NCBI RefSeq assembly: GCF_030160075.1
Contig: NZ_BSNQ01000003.1
Span: forward strand, 614,625 to 678,624
DNA: 64,000 nt
Origin: Dyella lipolytica
GTDB lineage: Bacteria; Pseudomonadota; Gammaproteobacteria; Xanthomonadales; Rhodanobacteraceae
Direction of reading: 5' to 3'
Shown: one piece after another, positions 8,401 through 16,697 of the stretch
Numbering within the stretch: the first letter of the stretch is position 1
Layout: each line of letters starts with the position of its first letter
Notes under the pieces: model-generated
What the model was told of the DNA's origin: nothing
What the model saw: the letters and a program-made list of their open reading frames with translations, nothing else
The model's database searches: none
Made by a program: the position numbers and the translations under genes

Positions 8401-9331
8401 TCGTGCCGGGCAGCGCTTCGGACAGCTCTGGTCTGGCTTGGATGCGATGTGTATTGACGCTGGAACTAGATACGACCTTGATTGGAATGATGCCCGACGC
8501 ATCGAAGTCGGCATCCAGCGGTCTCCAGAACTCCAATAGCAAACCAGCGGCATTAGGAGTCGCGTTGGCATCGGTGCCTACAAAATTGCTTTTGGCTACA
8601 TCGAATTGATAGTCGCCAACGTCCGGTTTGCCGTTGTAGTAAAGCTTGAGGCTTTCTTTCGTTCCATCCTGAAGATCCAGGATCATCACTCCGCGCTCGC
8701 GCAGCAACGTCATTCTCAGGATCTTCTGCGGATTACGAAATAGTGCGGCGCCAAGCGGTGCCTGCTCTTTCACTTCAAAGGGTTTGCCTCGAGCGAACGC
8801 CATGCCGGCATCGTCGGCCTCGGCCTCGAGGGCGGCTCGGTCATCAGAGTCAAGCGTTCGCCATGGCAGTGTTACACCGCGTTGGTGCTGAATAGCGTGC
8901 GCGATCTCATGACCTAGCAAAAAAAGGTCTTGAAAATTTGTGGCGCTCAGCGCGTTGGCTCGTATATGCACACGACCGTTTCGTGTTACGCCAACCGCTT
9001 TTGCGGTATGAGCCGACCCGAGCATTACATCGACATGGAGTGCGCGCGGACCGAAGGTTGCTACGAGGCGGTTCGCTCCCAAATTCGGCGAGGGGGGCGG
9101 TGTCGCAAACGGTGGTGTACTGGGTAAAGGCTGGGATGGAGAGTTATTTTCGTTGGGTGCCAGAGTCGGCACGTTCGAGAAGAATGAAGGTGTCGTGGAG
9201 CTAAAAGCCGAGTCGATGTCTTCCAGCAATTCTTGTGGATGCGCACGCCTCGCAGCAGACGCGGAGGCCTTACCGGGTTGCTTGACCGCCGTGGTCTTTT
9301 GAGGATTCTCCGACGCGGAGTGCGATCCCAT
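5480..9331 (-). CDS. DUF4157 (eCIS-core) polymorphic toxin, probable eCIS cargo
   Basis: A 1283-residue multidomain protein. The first ~80 residues are Ser/Pro/Ala-rich. Residues ~80-155 are a DUF4157/eCIS-core metallopeptidase-like domain with HEIAHAIQHQRG (HExxH at 141-145), the domain known to mark eCIS-associated effectors. A long beta-rich middle follows, then a hydrophobic stretch (about 690-850, including SLGLTVAGVVAAAVPGG and IALDIAGIAGSMIG) like the translocation or pretoxin regions of other polymorphic toxins, and a charged helical part. The last ~110 residues look like a separate toxin tip: SYHVEKHVGELP, a mid helix FLKSANKTIQ, and a final strand pattern VSWDGKVSLATYM, similar in layout to BECR-fold RNases. 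A GGAG ribosome site lies 8 bases before ATG 9331. The gene looks less GC-rich than the structural genes, as often seen for exchanged toxins. Confidence 0.8.
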   Translation of the reverse strand: MGSHSASENPQKTTAVKQPGKASASAARRAHPQELLEDIDSAFSSTTPSFFSNVPTLAPNENNSPSQPLPSTPPFATPPPSPNLGANRLVATFGPRALHVDVMLGSAHTAKAVGVTRNGRVHIRANALSATNFQDLFLLGHEIAHAIQHQRGVTLPWRTLDSDDRAALEAEADDAGMAFARGKPFEVKEQAPLGAALFRNPQKILRMTLLRERGVMILDLQDGTKESLKLYYNGKPDVGDYQFDVAKSNFVGTDANATPNAAGLLLEFWRPLDADFDASGIIPIKVVSSSSVNTHRIQARPELSEALPGTKITYAVEKGAELGAKYQYKWWCENDPSEAQRLGKPLFVYGPNDPTWDTVWGFPGRHTVVCELTDLNTQTTEKLEFYQKVRSETEIVDEAFDKTKAPNYDRFRAGLELKNLELMQGAAQDQSGDGKIPFVTCTGQNPAVPGRPPDYANNTYTITPSPSAKKFRWYVVPEYWDLLPTQSYLGFNKVNVRGVAAYDLAKDGKSADFVIADARVWTVYCDELDGSGQLLGTTASYRQVILSQAKAGELAKWRDYMKKTDAAMAKIADGKEVGIRAAYVNRETGQTMPLQLYVGPSAEDPKKVVLLDLLPGVDKVEYGGDSIDAALADFDTNNAYPKGTIKLQVLANPSGIPTRSKSIETKGESDWALWSSRVGWASLGLTVAGVVAAAVPGGQPVAAVLFIAAGATGVTAGGLSLYDRLQKAQKSPVGIALDIAGIAGSMIGASSAIRMLRAGSQAVALTSATGRFLLYSGFVTNAVSGLLISVEGVDQIIKILDSPMSRGEKLSALVRVLGTLVLQGILFALSVREVSQMRTRVGSLINNAELSKQLPAEVLQSLNLLDDNALRALAGATTVEQITQVAKIARLDPRLANRLALLQGRSLAEHEITLAGGVISLDGQIKIDARKLASMTDEEVKKLMQATKALKTAAGDLKSLNTADKQLVDELSKSAGQRLRFEAQLKKVDQFLNDIGAKTDARGAKLLGDISDAERRRLYDLVNANRPGTGNLEKQASDYALAHATSANEYVELFEAYAAKFKDVLESRSAAYETSVSTEVQKRIAANPAMTSAEKAKLPGIVQKQMSKAALGEEIDGFGPRFKKAMAAKVENELGQPGDPTRAGSGATQTQATLDANKLALRGRIGAATIDSGLSDVDAMAKVKALPEVKFGSETAASYHVEKHVGELPPSELSGNRVSDFLKSANKTIQSGTASVKVNQDGSRNIIYTRQMTDAGKSYTMTAMVNVSWDGKVSLATYMTVSK

Positions 9332-9357
9332 CGGTCATGCTCCACATGAGTGAGCGT

Positions 9358-10857
9358 TCATGGAGAAGTGCTTCCACCATCGTTTCTTCCTTTTTCCTGG
9401 ATCGCCGCTTCGGCGGCTTTTTCGATGGCGTCGAGTCCTTGCGGGTCTTTCAAGCCCGCGTCTTCGGCCGCCATGCGTGCGATCTTCGCCGCACCTGCTT
9501 TTACGCCGTCGCGCGCGGCTTGCTTGATCTTGTCGCGGATGTCCTTGGGCAATGCGCGTGCAACACGATCCACTACTGGATCGATGAGCTTTTCACCGAT
9601 GATGTCGAGCGCTGATTTGGGACCCGTACCTTTCGGCGCGGGCGGTACAGGGTTCCACATGCCGGGTGGCGCATCATCGTGACGAAACGGTCCGCCCGGG
9701 TAGCCACCTTGATCGAGGCGTGGGTGAATCTTGAGATCAATGATTGGCGGTGGCGGTGGTTGAATGAAGATGCTCGGGTTTTCCCGCGCCTTCGGTTCCA
9801 ATTTTGGTTGGGTGTTGATCGTGGGCATAGCCTTCGGATCGAAGCGCACTTCGACACGCCGGTTTTGCGCATTGGACACTTCGTCCTTGGTCTTTACGGC
9901 CAGTGGCGGACCTTCGCCCACGCTTTTCGCGGTGACGATGGCCGAGGGCACCCCGAATTTTTCCAGCGCGTCGGCGGTTACCGTGGCGCGCGCCTGACCT
10001 AGCTCGAGGTTATGCGCTTCGGTACCTACCGTATCGGTATGACCGATCACGGTAACGGTGGATTGCGGATACTGGCGCAGCAGCACGGTGATGTTGCGCG
10101 CGGTTTTCTGCAGCTCGGTGATGTGCGCCGGCTTGAGATCGGACTTGCCGGTATCGAAGCCGTTTAAAGTGGTCGATCCCACCGCCGCAGCGAGAAACGG
10201 CGAGGCATTGTCCAGCATCCGGTCGAGCACCGGTTCATGCTTGGCTTGGTCCGCGCCTTGCAGTGGTTCGCGTTGTACCGTGGCGGAAGCTGCAGTACGT
10301 GGGGCAACGGAACGCCCCTGCATCACCGCGTCGGCCGCATGATCGGCCTCGCGCTCGCTGGCATCCGTGCTGCGGCTTACGTCACGCGACTTGGAGCCTT
10401 CGGGCTGCGCTACGTGGGCCAACTCATGCGCAAGCAGATGCTGGCCGCTTGCGGAATCCGGCTGATATTGATTGGCACCGAAGACGATGTCCTTGCCGAC
10501 GGTAAACGCTTGCGCCTGCATGGCATCGGCCGAACGCGCCGCTTGCTCGCCGGTATGAATCCGCACATCGCTGAAATCGGACTGCAGTTGCGTACCGAAG
10601 CGCGATTGCAACGCGTTGTCCAGGGGTTTGCCCGGGCTCTGCACCGGGCTTTGAGCAAGCGAGTGGGCTGGCGTTTCGCCCGGCGCCAAGGCCGGAATGC
10701 TTGTAGACGAGGGTGGCGTTATCGTCATTGCCGCCTGCGGAGGCAGGATCTTCTGCGTCGATGCCGGCGTGTTGCTTGGGCTCGACATACTTCGCGTCGT
10801 CCGCGACGGGGCAGGGCGGATGATTTCACCGGTCGGCTTGGTGGGCCCGTTTCCCAT
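9358..10857 (-). CDS. DUF4157 (eCIS-core) protein with C-terminal OmpA-like domain
   Basis: About 499 residues. A Pro/Ser/Thr-rich leader (~1-75) precedes a canonical eCIS-core domain: LQSRFGTQLQSDFSDVRIHT, then ANQYQPDSASGQHLLAHELAHV with HExxH at ~144-148. Around residues 225-345 is an OmpA/MotB-type peptidoglycan-binding domain (VTVIGHTDTVGTEAHNLELG, then QARATVTADALEKFGV and NRRVEVRF). The C-terminal third is Pro-rich, then Lys/Ala-rich. There is no signal peptide, so the OmpA fold is not obviously placed to hold the host cell wall; it may bind a target wall or peptidoglycan fragments. ATG 10857 follows the DUF6734 stop directly; a GTG at 10866 would overlap that gene by 8 bases. It is probably cargo or a particle-associated enzyme (inference). 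Confidence 0.82.
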   Translation of the reverse strand: MGNGPTKPTGEIIRPAPSRTTRSMSSPSNTPASTQKILPPQAAMTITPPSSTSIPALAPGETPAHSLAQSPVQSPGKPLDNALQSRFGTQLQSDFSDVRIHTGEQAARSADAMQAQAFTVGKDIVFGANQYQPDSASGQHLLAHELAHVAQPEGSKSRDVSRSTDASEREADHAADAVMQGRSVAPRTAASATVQREPLQGADQAKHEPVLDRMLDNASPFLAAAVGSTTLNGFDTGKSDLKPAHITELQKTARNITVLLRQYPQSTVTVIGHTDTVGTEAHNLELGQARATVTADALEKFGVPSAIVTAKSVGEGPPLAVKTKDEVSNAQNRRVEVRFDPKAMPTINTQPKLEPKARENPSIFIQPPPPPIIDLKIHPRLDQGGYPGGPFRHDDAPPGMWNPVPPAPKGTGPKSALDIIGEKLIDPVVDRVARALPKDIRDKIKQAARDGVKAGAAKIARMAAEDAGLKDPQGLDAIEKAAEAAIQEKGRNDGGSTSP

Positions 10858-10858
10858 G

Positions 10859-11767
10859 TCATGCACTTGCCATGCGTTGCCCGAGCCGCACGCAATGCCG
10901 GTAGAAATCGCGATCTTCGTTTTGCATGCGTTGTTCCAGGCGTTGCGTTACCTGGGCGTCGCTTTTGCTGAAACCGAGCAGATGGGTGTAACCGGCCCGC
11001 GCTGTCTTGGCCGGGTCGAACGCGTCGGCCCAGGTGGGAAAGAGGTATTTGATGTGCACGCCGCGATAGGGTGATTCGGGGTGAAAGCGGTGGTAGTCCA
11101 GGCACGTCGACAGCAAAAGCTGCTCGACCATCATGTTGTAACCGTCTTTATCGGGTAGTTCGCGCCATGCAGGCGCGTGGGCGGGATCGCGCACCAGTTT
11201 CAGGCCTTGGGTTGCGTAGTAGCGCAAGAAATCCGCGCGCTGGCCCCCGACAATGCCGCAGTTTTCTTCGCGGTAAGCTGGTTCGCCCAACGAACGCGAC
11301 CATTCCCATTCCACGGGCAACGACAGTCCGTGTTTGGCAAATACCGCTTCGACACTCGACGGCCCGCTCAAAAGATCCAGCGGCGGATGAAACTCAGGTG
11401 ACTGCGCAAACACGGGTGCATTGGCGATGCTCTGCGGCAACGGTTTCCAGAGGAAGACATCGGTATCGATATGAATGAAAGGGCGATCCTGCAGACTGTA
11501 GGCGTAGAGTTTGCCCAGCGCCCACCAGCCGGCTTCTTCATCGCGCAGGGCTTCAAGATCGGTGCTGACGTCGCCGAACTCCAGTCCAAGGCGATCGATC
11601 AATAGAGTTTTTCCCGCTTTGTCCGTGACCAACATGGTGTCCGGGTAATGTTTACGCGCTTGCCGCAGCGACAACCCCCATGCGAGCAGATGATGTTGCG
11701 GCTCGCGCCAGCTTCTCCCTTGGCGGGCGTAGTACGGCTTGCTCCAGAACGACCAGACCGCGCGCAT
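10859..11767 (-). CDS. DUF6734-like, glycosyltransferase-like protein within the eCIS operon
   Basis: A 302-residue soluble protein that I match to the DUF6734 type. It shows features of GT-A glycosyltransferases: an early WSKPYYARQGR segment, an alternating strand pattern, and FIHIDTDVFLWKPL, where D-T-D sits like the metal- and nucleotide-sugar-binding DxD. Later EENCGIVGGQRADFLRYY resembles the acceptor-side region of capillary-type glycosyltransferases. No substrate can be assigned. The ribosome site (AGGAG) is good. It sits between the DUF6519 and DUF4157-OmpA genes, so it either modifies a particle component or is itself delivered. Catalysis is inferred from fold-like motifs only. Confidence 0.65.
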   Translation of the reverse strand: MRAVWSFWSKPYYARQGRSWREPQHHLLAWGLSLRQARKHYPDTMLVTDKAGKTLLIDRLGLEFGDVSTDLEALRDEEAGWWALGKLYAYSLQDRPFIHIDTDVFLWKPLPQSIANAPVFAQSPEFHPPLDLLSGPSSVEAVFAKHGLSLPVEWEWSRSLGEPAYREENCGIVGGQRADFLRYYATQGLKLVRDPAHAPAWRELPDKDGYNMMVEQLLLSTCLDYHRFHPESPYRGVHIKYLFPTWADAFDPAKTARAGYTHLLGFSKSDAQVTQRLEQRMQNEDRDFYRHCVRLGQRMASA

Positions 11768-11777
11768 GGGAACTCTC

Positions 11778-14354
11778 CTATTGCGTCTGCACCGGCGCGG
11801 CTTGTCCGGTGACGGTGAAGCTGGCGTTTTGCGCCGATGCGGAACCTATGGCGCTGGTGATGGAGGCCGTCAGCGTGAACGATTCGGTTTGCCCGTCGGC
11901 CGGTGCACCATTGATGGCAATCGTGACGGAAACGCTTTCGTCGCCGGGGTTCACCGCCACGCTGGAGGGCACGCTGGCCACGCTCCCGTCACCCAACAAA
12001 CTCAGGCTGATCGTCGCCGCTTCCACCGCGCGGTAGTTCAACGCGATTTGCGCTTGTTGCACGATCGGGCTGCTGTTGGTGGACGGTGTGGAGCCGACGA
12101 TAGTCACGCTGTTTCCTGACTGTTGAACGGTCAGTGCCGAATACGTCAACGTAACTTCGCTCACGGTGAGCACCGGATACAAATAGAACCAGCTTTCGAA
12201 GTCGCTTGCTCTTTCGCTATTGCCGGTGGGGAATTGCAGGTCGATGCGCTCGCGCTTGCCGATGCTGGCAGCTGCGCTCTGCCCGAATGCCTGGCCGTCG
12301 AGGTAAATCTGCGCGCCACCGGCCGGTGACGCGTAGTGCGTGCGCCCCGGCAGCTTGACGCGAACGCGCGTCGGCAGGTTTTGTGTCATCCCAGCGAGCA
12401 AGGCGAGGTCGAGATAGAACAGCGTGAGCTTTTGATAAGCGCTGGCATTTTCGTAAGGAAGGGTCCAACGCAGCGTGTTTTTGGTCAGTGTGACAGTGGA
12501 ATCCAAAATGGTCTCGTTGCGCGGCACCGTCTGGATGAAATTGAAATATTCAAGATACGCATCGTTGGTCAGCAGTGCCGACTTGTTGGCGACCAAGGGC
12601 GACGTCGCACCGCTCCCTTGCTCGGAGAACGCATAGACCGCGCGGTAGTTGTTGTTGGTGTCGCGGGATATCAAAATTGGCGTTTCCAGCGTGACGATCA
12701 CGTTAGCTGGCGTCAGCGGCGACGTGGGCGGCTGGTCGAACAGCATCGCCAGGCCGCCGTGGATGAGCCTGTCCAACGTCATCACGTCATCGTTTTTCCA
12801 ATTGATCTTGGTGATATGCAAGGCTTCGGCCTGGATCAGCCCACCAAGATCGGTCAGCGTCGGAAAACGAAGGCGGCAATCGTCCACCTTGAAAATGTCT
12901 TGGTAGGCGAAGGCGCTGGTGTTGGCAAATATGTCGCGTCCTTTCGTACCGAAAGAGTCGCGCAGGCAGATGCACGCCAACGGTGCGCGATGCACAACGG
13001 TATAGAATGGCGGCTGATACCAGTTGCCGTCGCTGCCGCACGGCGGCCAGTCGATCGTTCCCGTTGCGCTGCGGGCAGGGATGGTCCAGTAATCGCCGGC
13101 AACGTAGTTGCCCTTGCCAAAGCACACCTCGATACCGTTCTCCAAAGTAATCCAGCCGCTGGAGACAGGTATGCCGTTCGTGGTGGCCGTGGTATCGGTT
13201 TGGTCCCACCGTCGCATGCGCGCATTGCGGCCGGTATCCACGTTTTGCACGGTGGCGGTCATCGTCAGTGTCATTGAGGGCGGATCGATGCTTTGAATCT
13301 GGTACAGCGTGCCAGGCTGGTTCGGCGTTTCGCCGAACAGGTTGGTGTCGTCGCTGATCTCCACCCATTGGCCGGTCTGGAAACCCAGATTGGCATCCAT
13401 GCCGAGACTGTTGACTGTCACCTTGGTGCCCGAAACATTGAGTACCGCAACGACCACCGAGGCGTTTTCGCGCGACCATTTGAAGGTCGCGGAAGAGAGA
13501 TCGCCCGATTCGTGAATCTCGACGCGGTACAACTGGTTTTCCAGACCCGTGTAGCCGGCGGCCGGCACCGGCTGGCAGCCGCAGTCACCGCTGTTTTCGG
13601 CGGTTTGCGCATACAAGCTGCCGGTGTGTTTCGGTGCGATCTCCTTATACAAAATCCGGCAGCATGGACTCATCTCGCGGGTGATTTCGTCGATCGAAAG
13701 CGAGGCGGCGGCGTTGGCGGCCGTGTCGATGGCGGTGGGTGTCGCCTGATAGAGCTCCGCCTGGCCCGGCATCAAGTCGGGTGCCGTGGCGGCGGCGCCA
13801 GCGGCTATATCTATCGCCGCTTTGTAGATCGGATTGCCCTTGGGTGTGTCGAGGCTCGCCACCACACGCCACACCGTTTGCAGGCGAACCGTCGTATCGG
13901 CTTGTCCTAACGCCGGCTCGCCAAGGCACGTGTCGTCCAGCGCCGTCACCATGCGCTGCCAGACTTCAAGAAAGACATGTAGGCAAGCGGTGCTGTCGCC
14001 ACGGGCGAGTTCTTGCAGCAGCTGTTGTGCGGTTTGCGTACTGGTGGGATCGATCAGAAAGACCTGATCGTCGTAGTGCGTCAGATACGTGTTTTCGCAC
14101 AGCAGGCCATCGACGTAGTAACGGCCCGCGCCGATGTGGATCTGATAGCCCACAACACTGATCGCGAAGCCCGGGTCGCGCACCGGTCCGCCGTATTCGC
14201 CGATGACATCGACCGTTTCGGTGCGCAGTCGATAATCGTCGATGAAACGCTGCTCGTTGCCGTCCGCATCCAGTTCGGTGCGACCCTGCTGCTTGAGCAC
14301 ATCGGTGTAGTGCTTGCCGGGCTCGAAGCGGATTCGACTGAAATCACCTTTCAT
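11778..14354 (-). CDS. DUF6519 protein of the eCIS cluster
   Basis: About 858 residues. It begins MKGDFSRIRFEPGKHYTDVLKQQGR, then EQRFIDDYRL, the start pattern of DUF6519 proteins found in eCIS loci. The N-terminal half reads as beta-sheet-rich and ends with several Cys-containing segments (SPCCRILYKE, SGDCGCQPVP). The middle has a TFKWSRENASVVV region and long beta stretches. The last ~110 residues form a Calx-beta/Ig-like domain (NPGDESVSVTIAINGAPADG). ATG 14354 is chosen over an in-frame GTG three codons earlier because it has the better ribosome-site spacing. The role is unknown; by position, after the tail-I protein, it is probably attached to the baseplate periphery or exterior. Confidence 0.75.
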   Translation of the reverse strand: MKGDFSRIRFEPGKHYTDVLKQQGRTELDADGNEQRFIDDYRLRTETVDVIGEYGGPVRDPGFAISVVGYQIHIGAGRYYVDGLLCENTYLTHYDDQVFLIDPTSTQTAQQLLQELARGDSTACLHVFLEVWQRMVTALDDTCLGEPALGQADTTVRLQTVWRVVASLDTPKGNPIYKAAIDIAAGAAATAPDLMPGQAELYQATPTAIDTAANAAASLSIDEITREMSPCCRILYKEIAPKHTGSLYAQTAENSGDCGCQPVPAAGYTGLENQLYRVEIHESGDLSSATFKWSRENASVVVAVLNVSGTKVTVNSLGMDANLGFQTGQWVEISDDTNLFGETPNQPGTLYQIQSIDPPSMTLTMTATVQNVDTGRNARMRRWDQTDTTATTNGIPVSSGWITLENGIEVCFGKGNYVAGDYWTIPARSATGTIDWPPCGSDGNWYQPPFYTVVHRAPLACICLRDSFGTKGRDIFANTSAFAYQDIFKVDDCRLRFPTLTDLGGLIQAEALHITKINWKNDDVMTLDRLIHGGLAMLFDQPPTSPLTPANVIVTLETPILISRDTNNNYRAVYAFSEQGSGATSPLVANKSALLTNDAYLEYFNFIQTVPRNETILDSTVTLTKNTLRWTLPYENASAYQKLTLFYLDLALLAGMTQNLPTRVRVKLPGRTHYASPAGGAQIYLDGQAFGQSAAASIGKRERIDLQFPTGNSERASDFESWFYLYPVLTVSEVTLTYSALTVQQSGNSVTIVGSTPSTNSSPIVQQAQIALNYRAVEAATISLSLLGDGSVASVPSSVAVNPGDESVSVTIAINGAPADGQTESFTLTASITSAIGSASAQNASFTVTGQAAPVQTQ

Positions 14355-14402
14355 AGCCTGCACCTGTTTCGCATGGTTTCGCTGTTATGGGTCCGGGGCT
14401 GC

Positions 14403-16697
14403 CTACAAGAGCTCCACGCCAATGCCGTGGAACACCGTCTGTGCAGAGTCGTCTTCGTCGCCGCAACATGTTCTTGGTCGTACGCCGTAGTAGTAGCCGA
14501 AGGGCGGAAGAACCGGGCTCGGTAGAGGCTGCGACGGATGCAGAAAGATGCCCGCTTCCAACATCACCGGCAGATATTCCGGTGTGCGTATCTGCACGTT
14601 GGATACCGCCTCGGTTTCCTCGATTTGGTAATAAACGCCCATCTGCGAGCCGTTATCCGCGCCACGCCACACGGCCATCGGCACATCGCCGCTCAATAGT
14701 GCGTAGGAAGGGTGGCCATAGCGCAGCGTGATGAAATGGGGGGCGAACTTGGCCGCGCTATCGGCATCCGGCGGAAGGCACTCGTAGCAGCGTGGCGTAA
14801 TCGCCGGGCTCGGCAACGAACAGAAGCGCACGCAACCCACTTGTCGGCGGCTGCACCATAGTGCGGCTGGCCAAGGGTCGTGTTTGCCCAGCCTCGCGAA
14901 GAAGATGGTGTTGGAGGCCAGCCGCATCGTGCGAGTGCGCACCTTGCCAACGATGGTGCTGTCTTCCACATGCAGATCCGCGCCCGCCGAATAGCCGTCC
15001 GCACCGCTATACGCCACGCAACAGGGCGAATTGGCATCCACGATGCTATTGCATACGCGCACGCTACCCGCAGCGCTGGCGGCGATCGGTCCGGCAATAC
15101 AGCGCGCGATGCAAAGCGTGGCATCGTTTTCCACGATCACGCTGGGCTCGCATGGCGACAGGCCCGGATTGGCCGCGCCTAACCCTGGTACCAGCGTGCA
15201 GTCGGAAAGCTGCACGGCGACTGCGCTGCCGGTGATCGTCAACTGTCCTTCGATCAGCAGACCGTTGATGATGAGTTGGCCGATCGGCGGTATCTCGCCC
15301 TCGGACATCGGTGGAGGTGGAAGGCCAATGACATCGATGTTTCCGAGCAGGGTGACGCAAGCGTTGTTCCATGTCATGTCGCGCGGGCCGCCTAGCGGCA
15401 CCGGCACGGCTGCGGCAATGGCGAGCGTGCTGTCCGAGGCCAGGGTGATGGCGTTCGCGCCGGTCAAATCGATCGCATAACGTTCGAAGCCCGTCAGCAC
15501 GATGATGCCTGTCGAGCCCGCTGGTTGCAGATTCCATTGCGCGATGGCCGTCGCCAGGTCGGGGAAGGTTGGCGTGCCGACTTGCGCGAAGAAGTTCGCT
15601 AGCGCTGGATTTTGCGTCGGCACTTCTTGGCCGAGGCTGGCGGTCCGGTCGTAGGGACCGCCGCCGATGGCCGCTGGGAAGCCGTAGTTGTACGTGACGC
15701 TCAAAGATTGCGGTGGGGTGAGATCATCCGCGTACTGAATGCGTCCGAGCTCGGGATCGATGGCGATCTTGCCGGCCTGCACCTTGCACCAGCTTCCACC
15801 TGGGCGGTCAGCGAGATTGGCGCAGCAGATTTGTGTAGCTGGAATCGCTGCGTTATCGGCGTACAGCATCATGCTTTGGCCGTAAAAGTCGCTGAGCTCC
15901 CGACGGAATTCGCCGCGACGAATCGGCTGCGGCACATCCAGTCGCGTGTTGATGTGCGTGAAGGGTAGGTAGCTGGTCGGCGGCAACGAAAACAGCGGAA
16001 TGTCCAGGCCGATCGGGTTGAACTTGAAGCGCCGCGCATCCACCACAAACGCCGGTGCCTGGTTGATCGTCCACGGCTGCCAACGCCACAGATGCACGGC
16101 GATGTCTGGAATGTTGAAACGTCCTGGACCGTGCAGCGCGATATCCAGCGGCGCCGGATCGGGGTCCTGTACGTCGCGGATGCGCGGCGCGATGCGGCGC
16201 ACATCCACCGTGCGGTTGCTTTGGTCGAACGCGAGGTCGCTCAGACTGTCCATCACCGCGCTGCGGCGCAGGTTAAGGCATTCGGCAAGGTGCGGGCGCG
16301 GCAAGCGCATGCTTTGCGTGGTGATCAGGCGGCGGAATTCCTCCACCACCACGGCCGCGCGACCGGAGACATCCATCGCTACTTGTTGCAAGGCAATCGG
16401 CGTGCCCTTGCGGCGGCGATAGCCGATGGTATTGGCGACCTCGGCGCGGCTGTCCAGTCCTGCTGCCGTTTGATAGATCGAGTTGTAGCCGATCAGATCG
16501 CCGATATACGGAATGACCCAAGGCATGCACGTTTCGATGAACTGATCATCATAGAGCTGCTCGATGTTTTCTTCGACGATGCCCGACTGCGTGGCGAGCA
16601 CTTCGAACAGCGCTTGCAACGGCCCGCCGTTGGTGGCGTCACGCGTGCGATACACCGCAGGCAGGAGTGCGAACAGACCGGCGGCGTCGAGGCTCAT
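14403..16697 (-). CDS. Tail protein I-like baseplate protein fused to a beta-helix region
   Basis: A 764-residue protein. Residues ~1-130 match the phage tail-I/eCIS baseplate type: LFALLPAVYRTRDATNGGPLQ, then IPYIGDLIGYNSIY and NTIGYRRRKGTPIALQQVA. Residues ~440-640 show short repeating beta turns (LIINGLLIEGQLTITGSAVA, VIVENDATLCIARC, LHVEDSTIVGKV), the look of a right-handed parallel beta-helix as in tail spikes. The C-terminus has paired cysteines (RTCCGDEDD). The start is fixed by ATGA overlap with the upstream J-type gene; the much longer upstream frame is a shadow. With no tail fibre gene in the locus, this protein could carry a receptor-binding role (inference). It attaches baseplate wedges in the family. 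Confidence 0.78.
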   Translation of the reverse strand: MSLDAAGLFALLPAVYRTRDATNGGPLQALFEVLATQSGIVEENIEQLYDDQFIETCMPWVIPYIGDLIGYNSIYQTAAGLDSRAEVANTIGYRRRKGTPIALQQVAMDVSGRAAVVVEEFRRLITTQSMRLPRPHLAECLNLRRSAVMDSLSDLAFDQSNRTVDVRRIAPRIRDVQDPDPAPLDIALHGPGRFNIPDIAVHLWRWQPWTINQAPAFVVDARRFKFNPIGLDIPLFSLPPTSYLPFTHINTRLDVPQPIRRGEFRRELSDFYGQSMMLYADNAAIPATQICCANLADRPGGSWCKVQAGKIAIDPELGRIQYADDLTPPQSLSVTYNYGFPAAIGGGPYDRTASLGQEVPTQNPALANFFAQVGTPTFPDLATAIAQWNLQPAGSTGIIVLTGFERYAIDLTGANAITLASDSTLAIAAAVPVPLGGPRDMTWNNACVTLLGNIDVIGLPPPPMSEGEIPPIGQLIINGLLIEGQLTITGSAVAVQLSDCTLVPGLGAANPGLSPCEPSVIVENDATLCIARCIAGPIAASAAGSVRVCNSIVDANSPCCVAYSGADGYSAGADLHVEDSTIVGKVRTRTMRLASNTIFFARLGKHDPWPAALWCSRRQVGCVRFCSLPSPAITPRCYECLPPDADSAAKFAPHFITLRYGHPSYALLSGDVPMAVWRGADNGSQMGVYYQIEETEAVSNVQIRTPEYLPVMLEAGIFLHPSQPLPSPVLPPFGYYYGVRPRTCCGDEDDSAQTVFHGIGVELL

